From assembly GCF_000620625.1 (NCBI RefSeq), contig NZ_JIAW01000001.1:682001-746000 (forward strand): a stretch of DNA of 64,000 nucleotides. Reading direction: 5' to 3'. The DNA comes from Mycobacterium sp. URHB0044 (GTDB taxonomy: Bacteria > Actinomycetota > Actinomycetes > Mycobacteriales > Mycobacteriaceae). Shown in pieces: positions 36,230 to 44,961 of the stretch (position 1 is the first letter of the stretch; the number at the start of each line of letters is the position of its first letter). Position numbers and translations under genes: made by a program. A model generated the notes under the pieces. It saw only the letters and a program-made list of their open reading frames with translations, was not told the DNA's origin and searched no databases.

Positions 36230-36422
36230 GAGATTAATTCGCAGCCCGGCGATGTGTCAATCACTGCTTGCGCCTGACGGTTGACATGCGCCCGTGACGG
36301 TGCTGGTCAATCCGCTTGAGCAGCGCGTATGGTGCGGTACAGGAGGCGCGGGAGGTGCGGCGAGCGGCTACGAGTCAAGAACGAAGGCACGGTTTCCGCC
36401 GTGGCCCGAAGGTCATCACGGC

Positions 36423-36436
36423 TTAGAGCGCGCTAA
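36423..36436. promoter_or_regulatory. LacI operator 2
   Basis: TTAGAGCGCGCTAA matches operators 1 and 3 in nearly all positions and is centred on CG. It is about 160 bp before the LacI start used here. Confidence 0.55.
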
Positions 36437-36480
36437 TCGACTGACCGCGGACATCGCGGCCCACCTGGAGGAACCCGTCC

Positions 36481-36494
36481 CTAGAGCGCGCTAG
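36481..36494. promoter_or_regulatory. LacI operator 3, at the regulator's own promoter
   Basis: CTAGAGCGCGCTAG matches operators 1 and 2. It touches an ATG at 36496, so that ATG is unlikely to be the start of the regulator. The three sites fit the consensus YTAGAGCGYKCTAR. Confidence 0.6.
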
Positions 36495-36591
36495 GATGAC
36501 GGCGATCGCTTCCGTCCTGGCATCGGGTCGTCGGCGACGAGACACATTGGGATGGAGTCGGCTGATTTCGGCGAGCGGCGAAGGCCACAAC

Positions 36592-37590
36592 GTGAAACGC
36601 GTAACGCTGGAAGACGTTGCTGCGCAGGCGGGTGTGTCGCGCGCGTTGGTGTCGATCGTCATCCGCAATGCGCCCGGCGCGAGCACCGAGACACGCAAAC
36701 GGGTACTCGAAGCGGCCGACGCACTCGGCTACAAGCCCGACATGCGCGCCCGAATGCTCGCACGCGGCCGGTCGCGGCACATTGGAACCGTCTTCGGCAT
36801 GATCGGCCTGAACTTCCAATTCAACACCCTGCTGCTTGACGGGCTGTACGTCGCCGCGGCCCGGCATGGCTACGAGTTGATTCTGAGTGCAGTCACGAAG
36901 AGCAGGGACGAGATTCGTGCGGTCGAGACGTTGCAGGGTTTTCGCCCAGACGCGGTGATAATGGTCGACCCCCCGAACCCTGCACCAGTGCTTGCGGGCA
37001 AGCTGCCCGTGGTGGCCATCGGCTGGAGCGTCGATGACCCGGCTGTCGACGTCGTCCGAACCGACGACCGTGTGGGGATGGCGCAGGCGGTCGACTACCT
37101 CGCGGAACGGGGACACCGGCGCATCGTGCACATCGACGGCGGGCATGGGGAAGTTGCTCGCGCGCGCAGGGCAGGCTACGTGGCCGCCATGACTTCGATC
37201 CGCTGTCAAGCCGAGATCCGCGTCATCTCGGGTGGGGAGACCCAGATGGAAGGCTACTTCGCTGCGCGCGCCCTTCTCGACGATCCGGTCCTGCCAACGG
37301 CAGTGATCGCCTTCAACGACGAGATGGCCGTCGCGGTGGTCGAATCGTTGATCCACGCGGGATATCGTGTGCCTCAGGATGTTTCAGTCGTCGGGTGGGA
37401 CAACAGCGCGTTGTCGAAGCTTCCGCACACCCGTCTCACCACCGTCGCGCAGGACACTGAGGAAATGTCCCGGTTGGCCATCGAGCGTGCGGTTGCCCGC
37501 ATCGAAGGAACGCCGGCAGAACCGCGCGAAGTCGTATTGCGTCCAGAGCTGATGGTCAGGGCCACGACCGGCGCTGCGCGGACGGAGTGA
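36592..37590 (+). CDS. LacI-family regulator of the moc-like operon
   Basis: A 332-aa LacI repressor starting VKRVTLEDVAAQAGVSRALVSIVIRNAPGASTETRKRVLEAA, a textbook LacI helix-turn-helix, then a periplasmic-binding-type ligand domain (HIGTVFGMIGLNFQFNTLLLDGL, DVVRTDDRVGMAQAVDYLAERGHRRIVHIDG, AVIAFNDEMAVAVVESL, VSVVGWDNSALSKLPHTRLTTV). GTG at 36592 is chosen over ATG 36496 because the earlier start adds 32 unconserved residues directly behind an operator. Ligands of this group are sugars or cyclitols, which points to such a substrate for the divergent oxygenase. Confidence 0.88.
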   Translation: MKRVTLEDVAAQAGVSRALVSIVIRNAPGASTETRKRVLEAADALGYKPDMRARMLARGRSRHIGTVFGMIGLNFQFNTLLLDGLYVAAARHGYELILSAVTKSRDEIRAVETLQGFRPDAVIMVDPPNPAPVLAGKLPVVAIGWSVDDPAVDVVRTDDRVGMAQAVDYLAERGHRRIVHIDGGHGEVARARRAGYVAAMTSIRCQAEIRVISGGETQMEGYFAARALLDDPVLPTAVIAFNDEMAVAVVESLIHAGYRVPQDVSVVGWDNSALSKLPHTRLTTVAQDTEEMSRLAIERAVARIEGTPAEPREVVLRPELMVRATTGAARTE

Positions 37591-37761
37591 CGACCGCGGA
37601 CGTGCCCTCGCGCTGCGTCCTAGGCCTCGAGTAGACGGCCGCACCAGATGATTGGGCTCGGAACTCGCTGTGAATGACGCACGCCTGCGCGCAGCCCCAC
37701 TCCGGTGTTGTGGAGTCCGGTCCGGTGTCGTACCGTCAACCCAGTTGATTAGCTTTGCTAC

Positions 37762-38223
37762 ATGAAAGGGTCACGGATGCAGCGGGTTTCATTCGGCCGC
37801 CGAGTGAGCCAACGCTGGATGGTGCTCGTCGCGGTCGTGGTGATCGCGGTCGCTGGATTCGCGGTGTATCGGCTGCACGGCATCTTCGCCTCGCAGGACG
37901 TCACGTCCACGGGCAGCGGCACCGACAACGACATCGTCCCGTTCAACCCAAAGCACGTGGTCATGGAGGTCTTCGGCCCGCCGGGAACGGTGGCAACCAT
38001 CACCTACCTTGACATCAACGCTCAACCGCAGCGCGTCGACGCCGCCGCGCTGCCCTGGGCCTACGACACCACCACCACTCAGCCGGCAGTCTTCGTCAAC
38101 GTCGCGGCCCAGGGGGACAGTGAATCGATCGGCTGCCGAATCAAGATCGACGACGCGGTCAAGGACGAGAGGTCTGCCAACACCTTGAACGCCTACACCT
38201 TCTGCCTGGACAAGTCGGGCTGA
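37762..38223 (+). CDS. MmpS-family membrane protein
   Basis: A 153-aa mycobacterial membrane-accessory protein with one N-terminal membrane anchor ([21 protein letters not shown]), a short linker, and an exported beta-sandwich domain: [73 protein letters not shown]. The Cys pair near the end is the MmpS pattern. It pairs with the MmpL pump whose gene starts 2 bp downstream. MmpS proteins help their pump move lipids or siderophores across the envelope. A GTG start slightly upstream is not in this frame. Confidence 0.92.
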   Translation: MKGSRMQRVSFGRRVSQRWMVLVAVVVIAVAGFAVYRLHGIFASQDVTSTGSGTDNDIVPFNPKHVVMEVFGPPGTVATITYLDINAQPQRVDAAALPWAYDTTTTQPAVFVNVAAQGDSESIGCRIKIDDAVKDERSANTLNAYTFCLDKSG

Positions 38224-38225
38224 GC

Positions 38226-41078
38226 ATGCAACGCATTCCGGACCTGATCCGACGGTATTCGGTGCTCATCGCGCTGTTCTGGCTGGGCCTCGCGGTGGTG
38301 ACGAACGTCTTCGTGCCGCAGTTGGAGACCGTCGCCGAATCGCACAACGTGTCCCTGAGTCCGCAGGATTCACCGTCGCTGCAGGCCGCCAAGCGCATCG
38401 GCAAGGTGTTCGACGAGTTCGATTCCGACAGTTCGGCGATGATCGTCCTCGAAGGCGATCAGCCGCTCGGCGCGGAAGCGCACCACTACTACGACGGCCT
38501 GGTGCGCAAGCTCGCCCAGGACACCAAGCACGTCCAGCACATTCAGGACTTCTGGGGCGATCCGCTGACTGCGGCCGGCTCGCAGAGCTCCGACGGCAAG
38601 TCGGCCTTGGTGCAGCTGTACCTGGCAGGCAACCAGGGCGAGTCGTTGGCGAACGAGTCCGTCGATTCGGTGCGCGACATCGTCGAGCACAGCCCGCCGC
38701 CGCCCGGTCTCAAGGCCTACGTCACCGGCGCCGCGCCCCTGGTCACCGATCAGTTCGAGGTCGGCAGGCACGGCACTTTGAAGACGACCTTGATCACCCT
38801 CGGCGTGATCGCAGTGATGCTGTTCTGGCTCTACCGTCGTCTCACCACCGTCTTCCTCGTCCTCTTCACGGTGATGATCGAGCTGACCGCGTCCCGCGGC
38901 GTCGTCGCCGTGCTGGCGAATGCCGGGGTCATCGAGCTGTCGACGTATTCGACCAATCTGCTGACCCTGCTCGTCATCGCCGCCGGAACCGACTATGCGA
39001 TCTTCCTTCTCGGCCGCTTCCACGAGGCGCGTTACACGGGGCAGGACCGGGTCTCGGCGTTCAACACGATGTACCACGGGACCGCGCACATCATCCTGGG
39101 TTCGGGTTTGACGATCGCCGGCGCGGTGCTCTGTCTGACCTTCACCCGGCTCCCGTACTTCCAAAGCCTGGGCGTGCCGGCAGGAATCGGCGTCCTCGTC
39201 GCCGTGGTCGCCGCACTGACCCTGGCTCCGGCCCTGCTGGTCATCGGCCGCCATTTCGGTCTGTTCGAACCCGGCCGGCCCATGCGCACCAAGGGCTGGC
39301 GGCGCATCGGCACGGCGATCGTGCGCTGGCCGGGGCCCATCCTGGTGGCGACGATCGCCATTGCCCTCATCGGGCTGCTGGCACTGCCGGCGTACAAGAC
39401 GAGTTACGACGCGCGGCCCTACATGCCGGCTGGTGCGCCGGCCAACGTCGGCTACGCGGCCGCCGAGCGCCACTTCTCGCAGGCGCGCCTGAATCCCGAA
39501 CTGCTGATGATCGAAGCGGACCACGACCTGCGCAACCCCACCGACATGATCCTGTTGGAACGCGTCGCCAAGGCGGTCTTCCACACCGACGGCATCGCTC
39601 AGGTGCAGTCGATCACCCGGCCGCTGGGCACACCGCTTGACCACACGTCGATACCGTTCCAGATCAGCGCGGGCAGCGCGTCGCAGATCAACAACCTGCC
39701 CTTCCAACAGGCCCGCGGCGCCGACCTGCTCAAGCAGGTGGACGTGATCAACAACTCGATCGACGTTCTGCGGCAACAGTATTCGCTGCAACAACAGTCC
39801 AGTGCCGTCACCGACGAACAGACCAAGGCCTTCCAGGGCACGGTGGCCACGGCCCAAGATCTACGCGACAAGATCGCCAACTTCGACGACTTCTTCCGCC
39901 CGCTGCGCAACTACTTCTATTGGGAGCCACACTGTTTCGACATCCCGGTGTGCTGGGCGCTGCGGTCGCTCTTTGACGCCCTCGACGGCATCGATCAGCT
40001 GACCGATCAACTGGCGGACGTTGCGGGCAGTATCGCCAAGCTGGACGCGCTGCAGCCGAAGCTGCTGGCACTGATCCCACCGCAAATCGCCACCCAGCAG
40101 ACCAACCGCGATCTGACGCTGACGAACTACGCGACGACGTCGGGCATCAACGACCAGACTGCGGCGGCACTGCAGAACTCCACGGCCCTCGGCCAGGCAT
40201 ACGACGCGTCGAAGACCGATGACTCCTTCTATCTGCCGCCGGAAGCGTTCACCAACCCCGAGTTTCAACGCGGTCTGAAGCTGTTCCTGTCACCAAACGG
40301 CAAGGCCGCCAGGATGATCATCACGCACGACGGCGATCCCGCTACGCCAGAGGGCATTTCGCACATCGACGCCATCCGGCATGCCGCGCAGGAGGCGGTC
40401 AAGGGCACACCTCTCGCCGGGTCCAAGGTCTACATCGCCGGTACTGCGGCCACCTACAAGGACATTCAGGACGGCGCCAAGTACGACCTCGTGATCGCGG
40501 GCATCGCGGCGCTCAGCCTGATCCTGCTGGTGATGATGTTCATTACGCGAAGCATCGTCGCGGCGCTCGTCATCGTGGGGACCGTGGCGCTCTCGTTGGG
40601 CGCCTCCTTCGGGCTGTCCGTGCTGATTTGGCAGGACATGCTTGGCATCGACTTGTATTGGATCGTGCTGGCGCTGGCCGTCATCTTGCTGTTGGCGGTG
40701 GGGTCGGACTACAACCTGTTGTTGATCTCCCGCTTCAAGGAGGAGATCGGCGCCGGCTTGAACACCGGCATCATCCGGGCGATGGCCGGTTCCGGTGCGG
40801 TGGTGACGGCGGCCGGTCTGGTCTTTGCGGCCACGATGGCGTCGTTCGTGTTCGCCGACTTGCGGATTCTCGGTCAGATCGGCACGACGATTGCCCTGGG
40901 CCTACTGTTCGACACGCTGATCGTGCGGTCGTTCATGACCCCGGCCTTTGCAGCGCTGATCGGCCGCTGGTTCTGGTGGCCCCTGAACGTGCGCGCCCGC
41001 CCACTGCGTCAGCGACACGAACCACGCCAAGCGGCTGGTCAGCTGCCGCTATGGGAGGACGGCGAGCCGGCGAGTTAG
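38226..41078 (+). CDS. MmpL-family RND transporter
   Basis: A 950-aa RND-superfamily exporter with 11-12 membrane segments in two halves, each with a large outer loop. It starts [34 protein letters not shown]. The proton-relay motifs are visible as [23 protein letters not shown] (first half) and [24 protein letters not shown] (second half). Its size and the MmpS partner place it with MmpL4/MmpL5-like exporters of lipids, siderophores or drugs. No TetR or MarR regulator is adjacent, so its control is not visible. Cargo cannot be deduced. Confidence 0.93.
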   Translation: MQRIPDLIRRYSVLIALFWLGLAVVTNVFVPQLETVAESHNVSLSPQDSPSLQAAKRIGKVFDEFDSDSSAMIVLEGDQPLGAEAHHYYDGLVRKLAQDTKHVQHIQDFWGDPLTAAGSQSSDGKSALVQLYLAGNQGESLANESVDSVRDIVEHSPPPPGLKAYVTGAAPLVTDQFEVGRHGTLKTTLITLGVIAVMLFWLYRRLTTVFLVLFTVMIELTASRGVVAVLANAGVIELSTYSTNLLTLLVIAAGTDYAIFLLGRFHEARYTGQDRVSAFNTMYHGTAHIILGSGLTIAGAVLCLTFTRLPYFQSLGVPAGIGVLVAVVAALTLAPALLVIGRHFGLFEPGRPMRTKGWRRIGTAIVRWPGPILVATIAIALIGLLALPAYKTSYDARPYMPAGAPANVGYAAAERHFSQARLNPELLMIEADHDLRNPTDMILLERVAKAVFHTDGIAQVQSITRPLGTPLDHTSIPFQISAGSASQINNLPFQQARGADLLKQVDVINNSIDVLRQQYSLQQQSSAVTDEQTKAFQGTVATAQDLRDKIANFDDFFRPLRNYFYWEPHCFDIPVCWALRSLFDALDGIDQLTDQLADVAGSIAKLDALQPKLLALIPPQIATQQTNRDLTLTNYATTSGINDQTAAALQNSTALGQAYDASKTDDSFYLPPEAFTNPEFQRGLKLFLSPNGKAARMIITHDGDPATPEGISHIDAIRHAAQEAVKGTPLAGSKVYIAGTAATYKDIQDGAKYDLVIAGIAALSLILLVMMFITRSIVAALVIVGTVALSLGASFGLSVLIWQDMLGIDLYWIVLALAVILLLAVGSDYNLLLISRFKEEIGAGLNTGIIRAMAGSGAVVTAAGLVFAATMASFVFADLRILGQIGTTIALGLLFDTLIVRSFMTPAFAALIGRWFWWPLNVRARPLRQRHEPRQAAGQLPLWEDGEPAS

Positions 41079-41548
41079 TGGGCTCCGACGAGTTCCCTGG
41101 ACGGCGCGGGCTCCGGCACCGAAACGTCGGGCAACTTGCCCTTCAAACGGGCGACCCTGCGCAGCTGAGCGGCCATGTTCATGGAGGTCAGCATCGGGAT
41201 GCCCCCGATGAAGGTTCTAAACGACGGGTGGCCGCCATGGATGTGCAGCACGAAGAGGCAGCCGACTACGTAGAAGAATCCCATGGTGAACAACGCCGCA
41301 GGTATCGCGTATGCGAGCGGCGATCGAGCGTCGGTGATCAGTTCGCTCGCGTAGTCGACCTCGTCCCGCGACAGCGGTTCGCCCTTGCGGAGCTTGGCCA
41401 GGACCGCCTTGTGGGCGCCGACCTTCTCGCCCAACGGATGGGCGGTCCGCTTCTCCAGCTGACCGATGTAGACGAACACGCACGTGGCGAAGACGACTTC
41501 GAGGACCGCAGCCAGGATCGTCAGATCACCCCATGGACCGAGACTCAT
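41075..41548 (-). CDS. conserved membrane protein of unknown function
   Basis: A 157-aa protein with two or three membrane segments ([53 protein letters not shown]) and a cytoplasmic middle segment [31 protein letters not shown] do not recognise the family. ATG at 41548 is the likely start; the open frame continues upstream only as read-through. It is tail to tail with the MmpL gene, overlapping by 4 bp. Confidence 0.7.
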   Translation of the reverse strand: MSLGPWGDLTILAAVLEVVFATCVFVYIGQLEKRTAHPLGEKVGAHKAVLAKLRKGEPLSRDEVDYASELITDARSPLAYAIPAALFTMGFFYVVGCLFVLHIHGGHPSFRTFIGGIPMLTSMNMAAQLRRVARLKGKLPDVSVPEPAPSRELVGAH

Positions 41549-41586
41549 CCTATAAACGTTACCCGAACTAAGTAGTTTTGCCAGCC

Positions 41587-42615
41587 TCAGCGAAAGCGGA
41601 CGTGCAACGTCGCCAATCCGAAGATCTTCCGCCCGACGGACTTCGCGCCGACGATGACGACACCGGTGCGGGTCGCCGGATCCAGCGACTTGATCCGCCC
41701 GCTGAACTCGATGTCGCAACCCCCGGAGGCAGGCACGATCGCGGGCTGCGACAGGCGCACCGCGTACCGAGTGACCGCTCCGGGGTCGCCTGACCATGCG
41801 GCGCCGAAGCTGGCGCCAAGACCCATGGTGAGCATGCCGTGGGCGATCACGTCCGGCTGCCCTGCGAGCTTCGCGATCTGCTCGTCCCAGTGCAGCGGGT
41901 TGGCGTCGCCGGACACGCCCGCGTAGTTCACCAGGTCGCCGCGGGACAGCCGCGCGTGGTGCACCGGAAGCTCGTCGCCGACCTTGACGTCGTCGAAGGA
42001 GGGCGTGCCCGGCGTGCGCGAACCGTCCTCCGCGATGTGGACCTCACCGTCGGGGCGCACCGTCTTCTCGTACGCGTCATCGGAGTGGTCGACGCCGAGC
42101 AGGTTCACGTCGTGCATGATCACGCCCTGCACGGCCGCCCGGATTGCTGGGTCGACGTCCTCGCCGGTGACGCCCACGACGGTGGTGTGCAGGGTGTGCA
42201 CCCGCTCGCCTGCGGCATCGGTGAAGGTGTTCGTCACGGTGATCAGGTCTCGGCCGGCGATCCTGCGTACCGACGTCAGCTCGACGTCGATGTGCAGTTC
42301 GTCGCCCGCGACGATCGGGCGATGCTGCTCGAAGACTTCCTCGGTCTGCAGGTACATGTCGTAACCGACGACGACGGATTCGAACATCTGCTGGTTACAG
42401 GCCATGGCCGGGGCCGACGTGAACGTCAACGGCGCCACGACGTCGGAGTAGCCCAGCTTGGCGGCGGCGGCGACATCCCAATGGGCGGGGTGGTAGTCCT
42501 GCACCGCGCGGGCGAACTCGCGCACCTTCTCGCGGCCGACCAGATAGGTGCCGTCCATCTGGTAGTAGTGGCCGACGCGGGCTTCCAGCGTCGACGTCTC
42601 TGCTGCTGCGGTCAT
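41587..42615 (-). CDS. fused HadA/HadB-type (3R)-hydroxyacyl dehydratase
   Basis: A 342-aa MaoC-like dehydratase with two hotdog folds in one chain. The first half (1-165) resembles HadA (MDGTYLVGREKVREFARAVQDYHPAHW). The second resembles HadB and carries the catalytic hydratase-2 motif DANPLHWDEQIAKLAGQPDVIAHGML. The known partner activity is dehydration of 3-hydroxyacyl thioesters in mycolic or fatty acid elongation. ATG at 42615 gives the standard N-terminus; an upstream start exists at 42660. It is alone, followed by a TetR gene on the same strand. Confidence 0.88.
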   Translation of the reverse strand: MTAAAETSTLEARVGHYYQMDGTYLVGREKVREFARAVQDYHPAHWDVAAAAKLGYSDVVAPLTFTSAPAMACNQQMFESVVVGYDMYLQTEEVFEQHRPIVAGDELHIDVELTSVRRIAGRDLITVTNTFTDAAGERVHTLHTTVVGVTGEDVDPAIRAAVQGVIMHDVNLLGVDHSDDAYEKTVRPDGEVHIAEDGSRTPGTPSFDDVKVGDELPVHHARLSRGDLVNYAGVSGDANPLHWDEQIAKLAGQPDVIAHGMLTMGLGASFGAAWSGDPGAVTRYAVRLSQPAIVPASGGCDIEFSGRIKSLDPATRTGVVIVGAKSVGRKIFGLATLHVRFR

Positions 42616-42718
42616 GAATTTGCTCAACTCTTCTATCGGCTGCTCGCTTCGGCAGACCAAAGCACACTAACGCGCGGACCGGGTAGCAACGCAAAGCGTT
42701 CGTGAGGGTGCGCCGCGG

Positions 42719-43318
42719 TCAGGGCTGCAGCAATGGCATGACGACGTGATCGAGGATGTCGATGATGGTCTGGTCGGCGATCGGGGCGCCGTGCAAGAGA
42801 AAGTGGTGGCTGACAAGTGTGGGGGCCAGTGAAATCAGTTGTGGCGTCAGTACTTTACGCGTGACCTGACCCCGGCTCACGGCGCGTTCAAGCACGGTTG
42901 TGATCATCGCGTTGCGCTGACTTTGGAGATGGTCGCGCGCGGCCCGGGTCGAGTCGGGGTCGGCGAGCGTTTCGGCGATCAGTCCGCGGGCCGCCTCGCC
43001 GAATGGGCCGTCGAGCCGGTCGGCGGCCGCGCGTAGCACCGCGAACAAGTCGTCTCGCAGATCGCCGGTGTCGGGGGCCATGTTCTGATCGCCCTCGCTG
43101 GCGTGGCGGATGACCGCGGCCACCAACTCCGCGCGTGATGGCCACCGCCGATAGATCGCCGCCTTGCTGGTGCGGGCCCGTTTGGCGACCCGGTCGATGG
43201 AAAGGCCCGCGTAGCCCCTTTCGCTCAGCTCCGCCAGGGTCGCGGCGTGGATCGCCTCGATGAGCACACCGTCACGTCGGCGCGGCAGCCGTCGGTGATC
43301 GACCGGCTGCGCATTCAT
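42719..43318 (-). CDS. TetR-family regulator
   Basis: A 199-aa TetR protein with the HTH at about residues 15-60 (LIEAIHAATLAELSERGYAGLSIDRVAKRARTSKAAIYRRWPSRAELVAAVI) and the C-terminal TetR_C_16/33-like domain ending DILDHVVMPLLQP. ATG at 43318 is chosen because GAAGGGGG precedes it by about 7 bp; an upstream start at 43435 has no such site. It is divergent from the methyltransferase/ABC-F operon and probably represses it. Confidence 0.87.
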   Translation of the reverse strand: MNAQPVDHRRLPRRRDGVLIEAIHAATLAELSERGYAGLSIDRVAKRARTSKAAIYRRWPSRAELVAAVIRHASEGDQNMAPDTGDLRDDLFAVLRAAADRLDGPFGEAARGLIAETLADPDSTRAARDHLQSQRNAMITTVLERAVSRGQVTRKVLTPQLISLAPTLVSHHFLLHGAPIADQTIIDILDHVVMPLLQP

Positions 43319-43378
43319 CGCGATGCCCCCTTCGGAGTTGTTGGTCCGGCGTCGTTCCGGTGGTAGCGTAGCGCGCAA

Positions 43379-43403
43379 ATAGAGAACTATCCGTACCCTA
43401 TCT
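43379..43403. promoter_or_regulatory. possible TetR operator ahead of the methyltransferase operon
   Basis: ATAG-AGAA-CTAT (43379-43390) is an inverted repeat. CTATC occurs at 43387 and 43398 as a direct repeat 11 bp apart. The gap lies between the divergent TetR and methyltransferase genes. The evidence is modest. Confidence 0.35.
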
Positions 43404-43429
43404 GTATGCGCGTCGAAGGAGCTGATCGA

Positions 43430-44275
43430 GTGCAACCCAACCCAGCGACCATCACCACGATCAGGGCGCCGTCACCGGAGGAACGACGCAGGATGGCGCG
43501 CGATCAGTTCGCTGTGCTCGGTGATCTATTGGACGAGCGCACCTTTCGGCACATCCTGGCGCTGGGCATCCGCGACGGCTGGCACTGTTGGGAGGCCGGC
43601 GCCGGCGGCGACGGCGTCCCCAGCTGGCTGGCCCGGCAGGTCGGGCCCGCGGGGCGGGTGTTGGCCTCCGACATCGACACGTCCGCACTGGAGGACGTCG
43701 AGAACCCGGCTTTCGAGGTGCGCCGTCACGATCTGACGGTCGACCCGCCACCGGGAGCCGACTTCGACTTGGTGCATGCCCGGCTGGTGCTCGAGCACCT
43801 CGGCAACCCGTCGGCGGCACTGGCGACCGCGGTGACCGCGCTACGGCCCGGTGGCTGGCTGCTCGTGGAGAGCTCCGATCCCATGCTGCAGCCGTTGGCC
43901 TGCCCGGAGCAGACCGGGCCCAGCCAAGCGTTGGCCAACAAGCTGCGCAGCGCGGTGTGGAGCGCGCTGGCCGCGCGCTCCGACCTCAGCCTCGGACGGA
44001 CGCTGCCGCGACGACTGCGGCAGGCCGGGTTGACCGAGGTGGAGGCCGAGGTGGGGTTCACCATGGGCGGGCCGAATGCCCGGCGCCTGCAAGCCACGCT
44101 GGTGATGCGTGCCGGTCCCGCCTTGATCGCCGCCGGATCGGCGACAGCGCAAGAGATCGACCAACATCTCGCCGACCTGGACACCGGCCAACTCGACATT
44201 GCGGCCTTCCCCGTCGTGTCGGCCTGGGGACGCAAGCCGGCCGATCAGCCACCTACCCGAACGGAGCACAGATGA
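43430..44275 (+). CDS. class I SAM-dependent methyltransferase
   Basis: A 281-aa Rossmann-fold methyltransferase. Motif I reads CWEAGAGGDGVPSWLARQVGPAGRVLASDID, followed by the acidic end of strand 2, and motif IV-like DLVHARLVLEHLGNP. The rest resembles ubiE-type small-molecule methyltransferases. GTG at 43430 is the start because GAAGGAG lies 8 bp upstream (43415-43421), which is better placed than the ATG at 43406. The stop overlaps the next start (ATGA). Substrate is unknown. Confidence 0.87.
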   Translation: MQPNPATITTIRAPSPEERRRMARDQFAVLGDLLDERTFRHILALGIRDGWHCWEAGAGGDGVPSWLARQVGPAGRVLASDIDTSALEDVENPAFEVRRHDLTVDPPPGADFDLVHARLVLEHLGNPSAALATAVTALRPGGWLLVESSDPMLQPLACPEQTGPSQALANKLRSAVWSALAARSDLSLGRTLPRRLRQAGLTEVEAEVGFTMGGPNARRLQATLVMRAGPALIAAGSATAQEIDQHLADLDTGQLDIAAFPVVSAWGRKPADQPPTRTEHR

Positions 44276-44961
44276 ACCGCCGCAGCATGCGCCCCTTGTA
44301 CGAGGTGCTCTCGCGAATCGGCGGAAATCCTGCGCTCAACGGCGCCGACGTGCCCGACAGCTGGCTGATCGAATACGTCGAAGGCGGCCACCGACTCGAA
44401 CCTGGTCACGCGCTGGACCTGGGCTGCGGTGCCGGGCGCAACACGCTCTACCTCGCCCGCCGCGGATGGCAAGTCACCGGGATCGACATGATCAGCCACG
44501 CCGTTGCCATCGCACGATCCCGCGCGGTCGGTGACGCGTCCGGCGCGCGATTTCTACGAGGAGACGTCACCCGACTGGACGACCTCGACATCGGCGATGG
44601 CTATGACCTCATCGTCGACAGCGGCTGCTACTACAACCTCTCCGACGGACAGCGAGACGCCTACGCCGACGGTGTTACGCGCGTTGCTGCCCCGGGTGCG
44701 CTGCTGTGCATGGCTGGATTCACGAAAGTTCGCGGCGTCGTTCCCGGCATATCCGAGGACGACGTGCGTGGCCGCTTTCCCGCCTGGGCTTTGCGAGCCA
44801 GCGGCGTGGTGCCGATCGAGGAGATCGCCCGCCACACTCCCATCCCACCGCCCTTCAAGGTAGGGATGCGCAGCGGGCGACTGCGAATCCTGCGCTTCGA
44901 ACTCGTCCGCACTTCGCCTACTACGACTAGCGATGGCGCCGATGCGACGATAGGGCCATGA
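44272..44961 (+). CDS. second class I SAM-dependent methyltransferase
   Basis: A 229-aa methyltransferase with motif I ALDLGCGAGRNTLYLARRGWQVTGIDMISHAVAIARSRA and YDLIVDSGCYYNLSD, similar to Methyltransf_25/TehB-like enzymes. It is coupled by 4-bp overlaps to the methyltransferase before it and the ABC-F gene after it, so three proteins come from one message. It shares the fold but not close sequence with its neighbour, so a recent tandem duplication is unlikely. Substrate is unknown. Confidence 0.87.
   Translation: MNRRSMRPLYEVLSRIGGNPALNGADVPDSWLIEYVEGGHRLEPGHALDLGCGAGRNTLYLARRGWQVTGIDMISHAVAIARSRAVGDASGARFLRGDVTRLDDLDIGDGYDLIVDSGCYYNLSDGQRDAYADGVTRVAAPGALLCMAGFTKVRGVVPGISEDDVRGRFPAWALRASGVVPIEEIARHTPIPPPFKVGMRSGRLRILRFELVRTSPTTTSDGADATIGP

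Larger units (their letters stand above)
36151..36591. other. 441-bp divergent regulatory region
   Basis: No supported gene is seen here. It contains three copies of a LacI-type operator (36210, 36423 and 36481) and the promoters for the moc-like operon to the left and the LacI gene to the right. Small open frames in it have no protein-like features. Confidence 0.6.

Noticed and set aside
36496..36591. Upstream ATG start for the moc-like LacI regulator
   Set aside because: The ATG directly touches an operator copy and adds 32 unconserved residues before the LacI helix-turn-helix, so GTG 36592 is preferred.
38370..39857. 495-codon minus-strand frame inside the MmpL gene
   Set aside because: Antisense shadow of the RND transporter; no recognisable domain.
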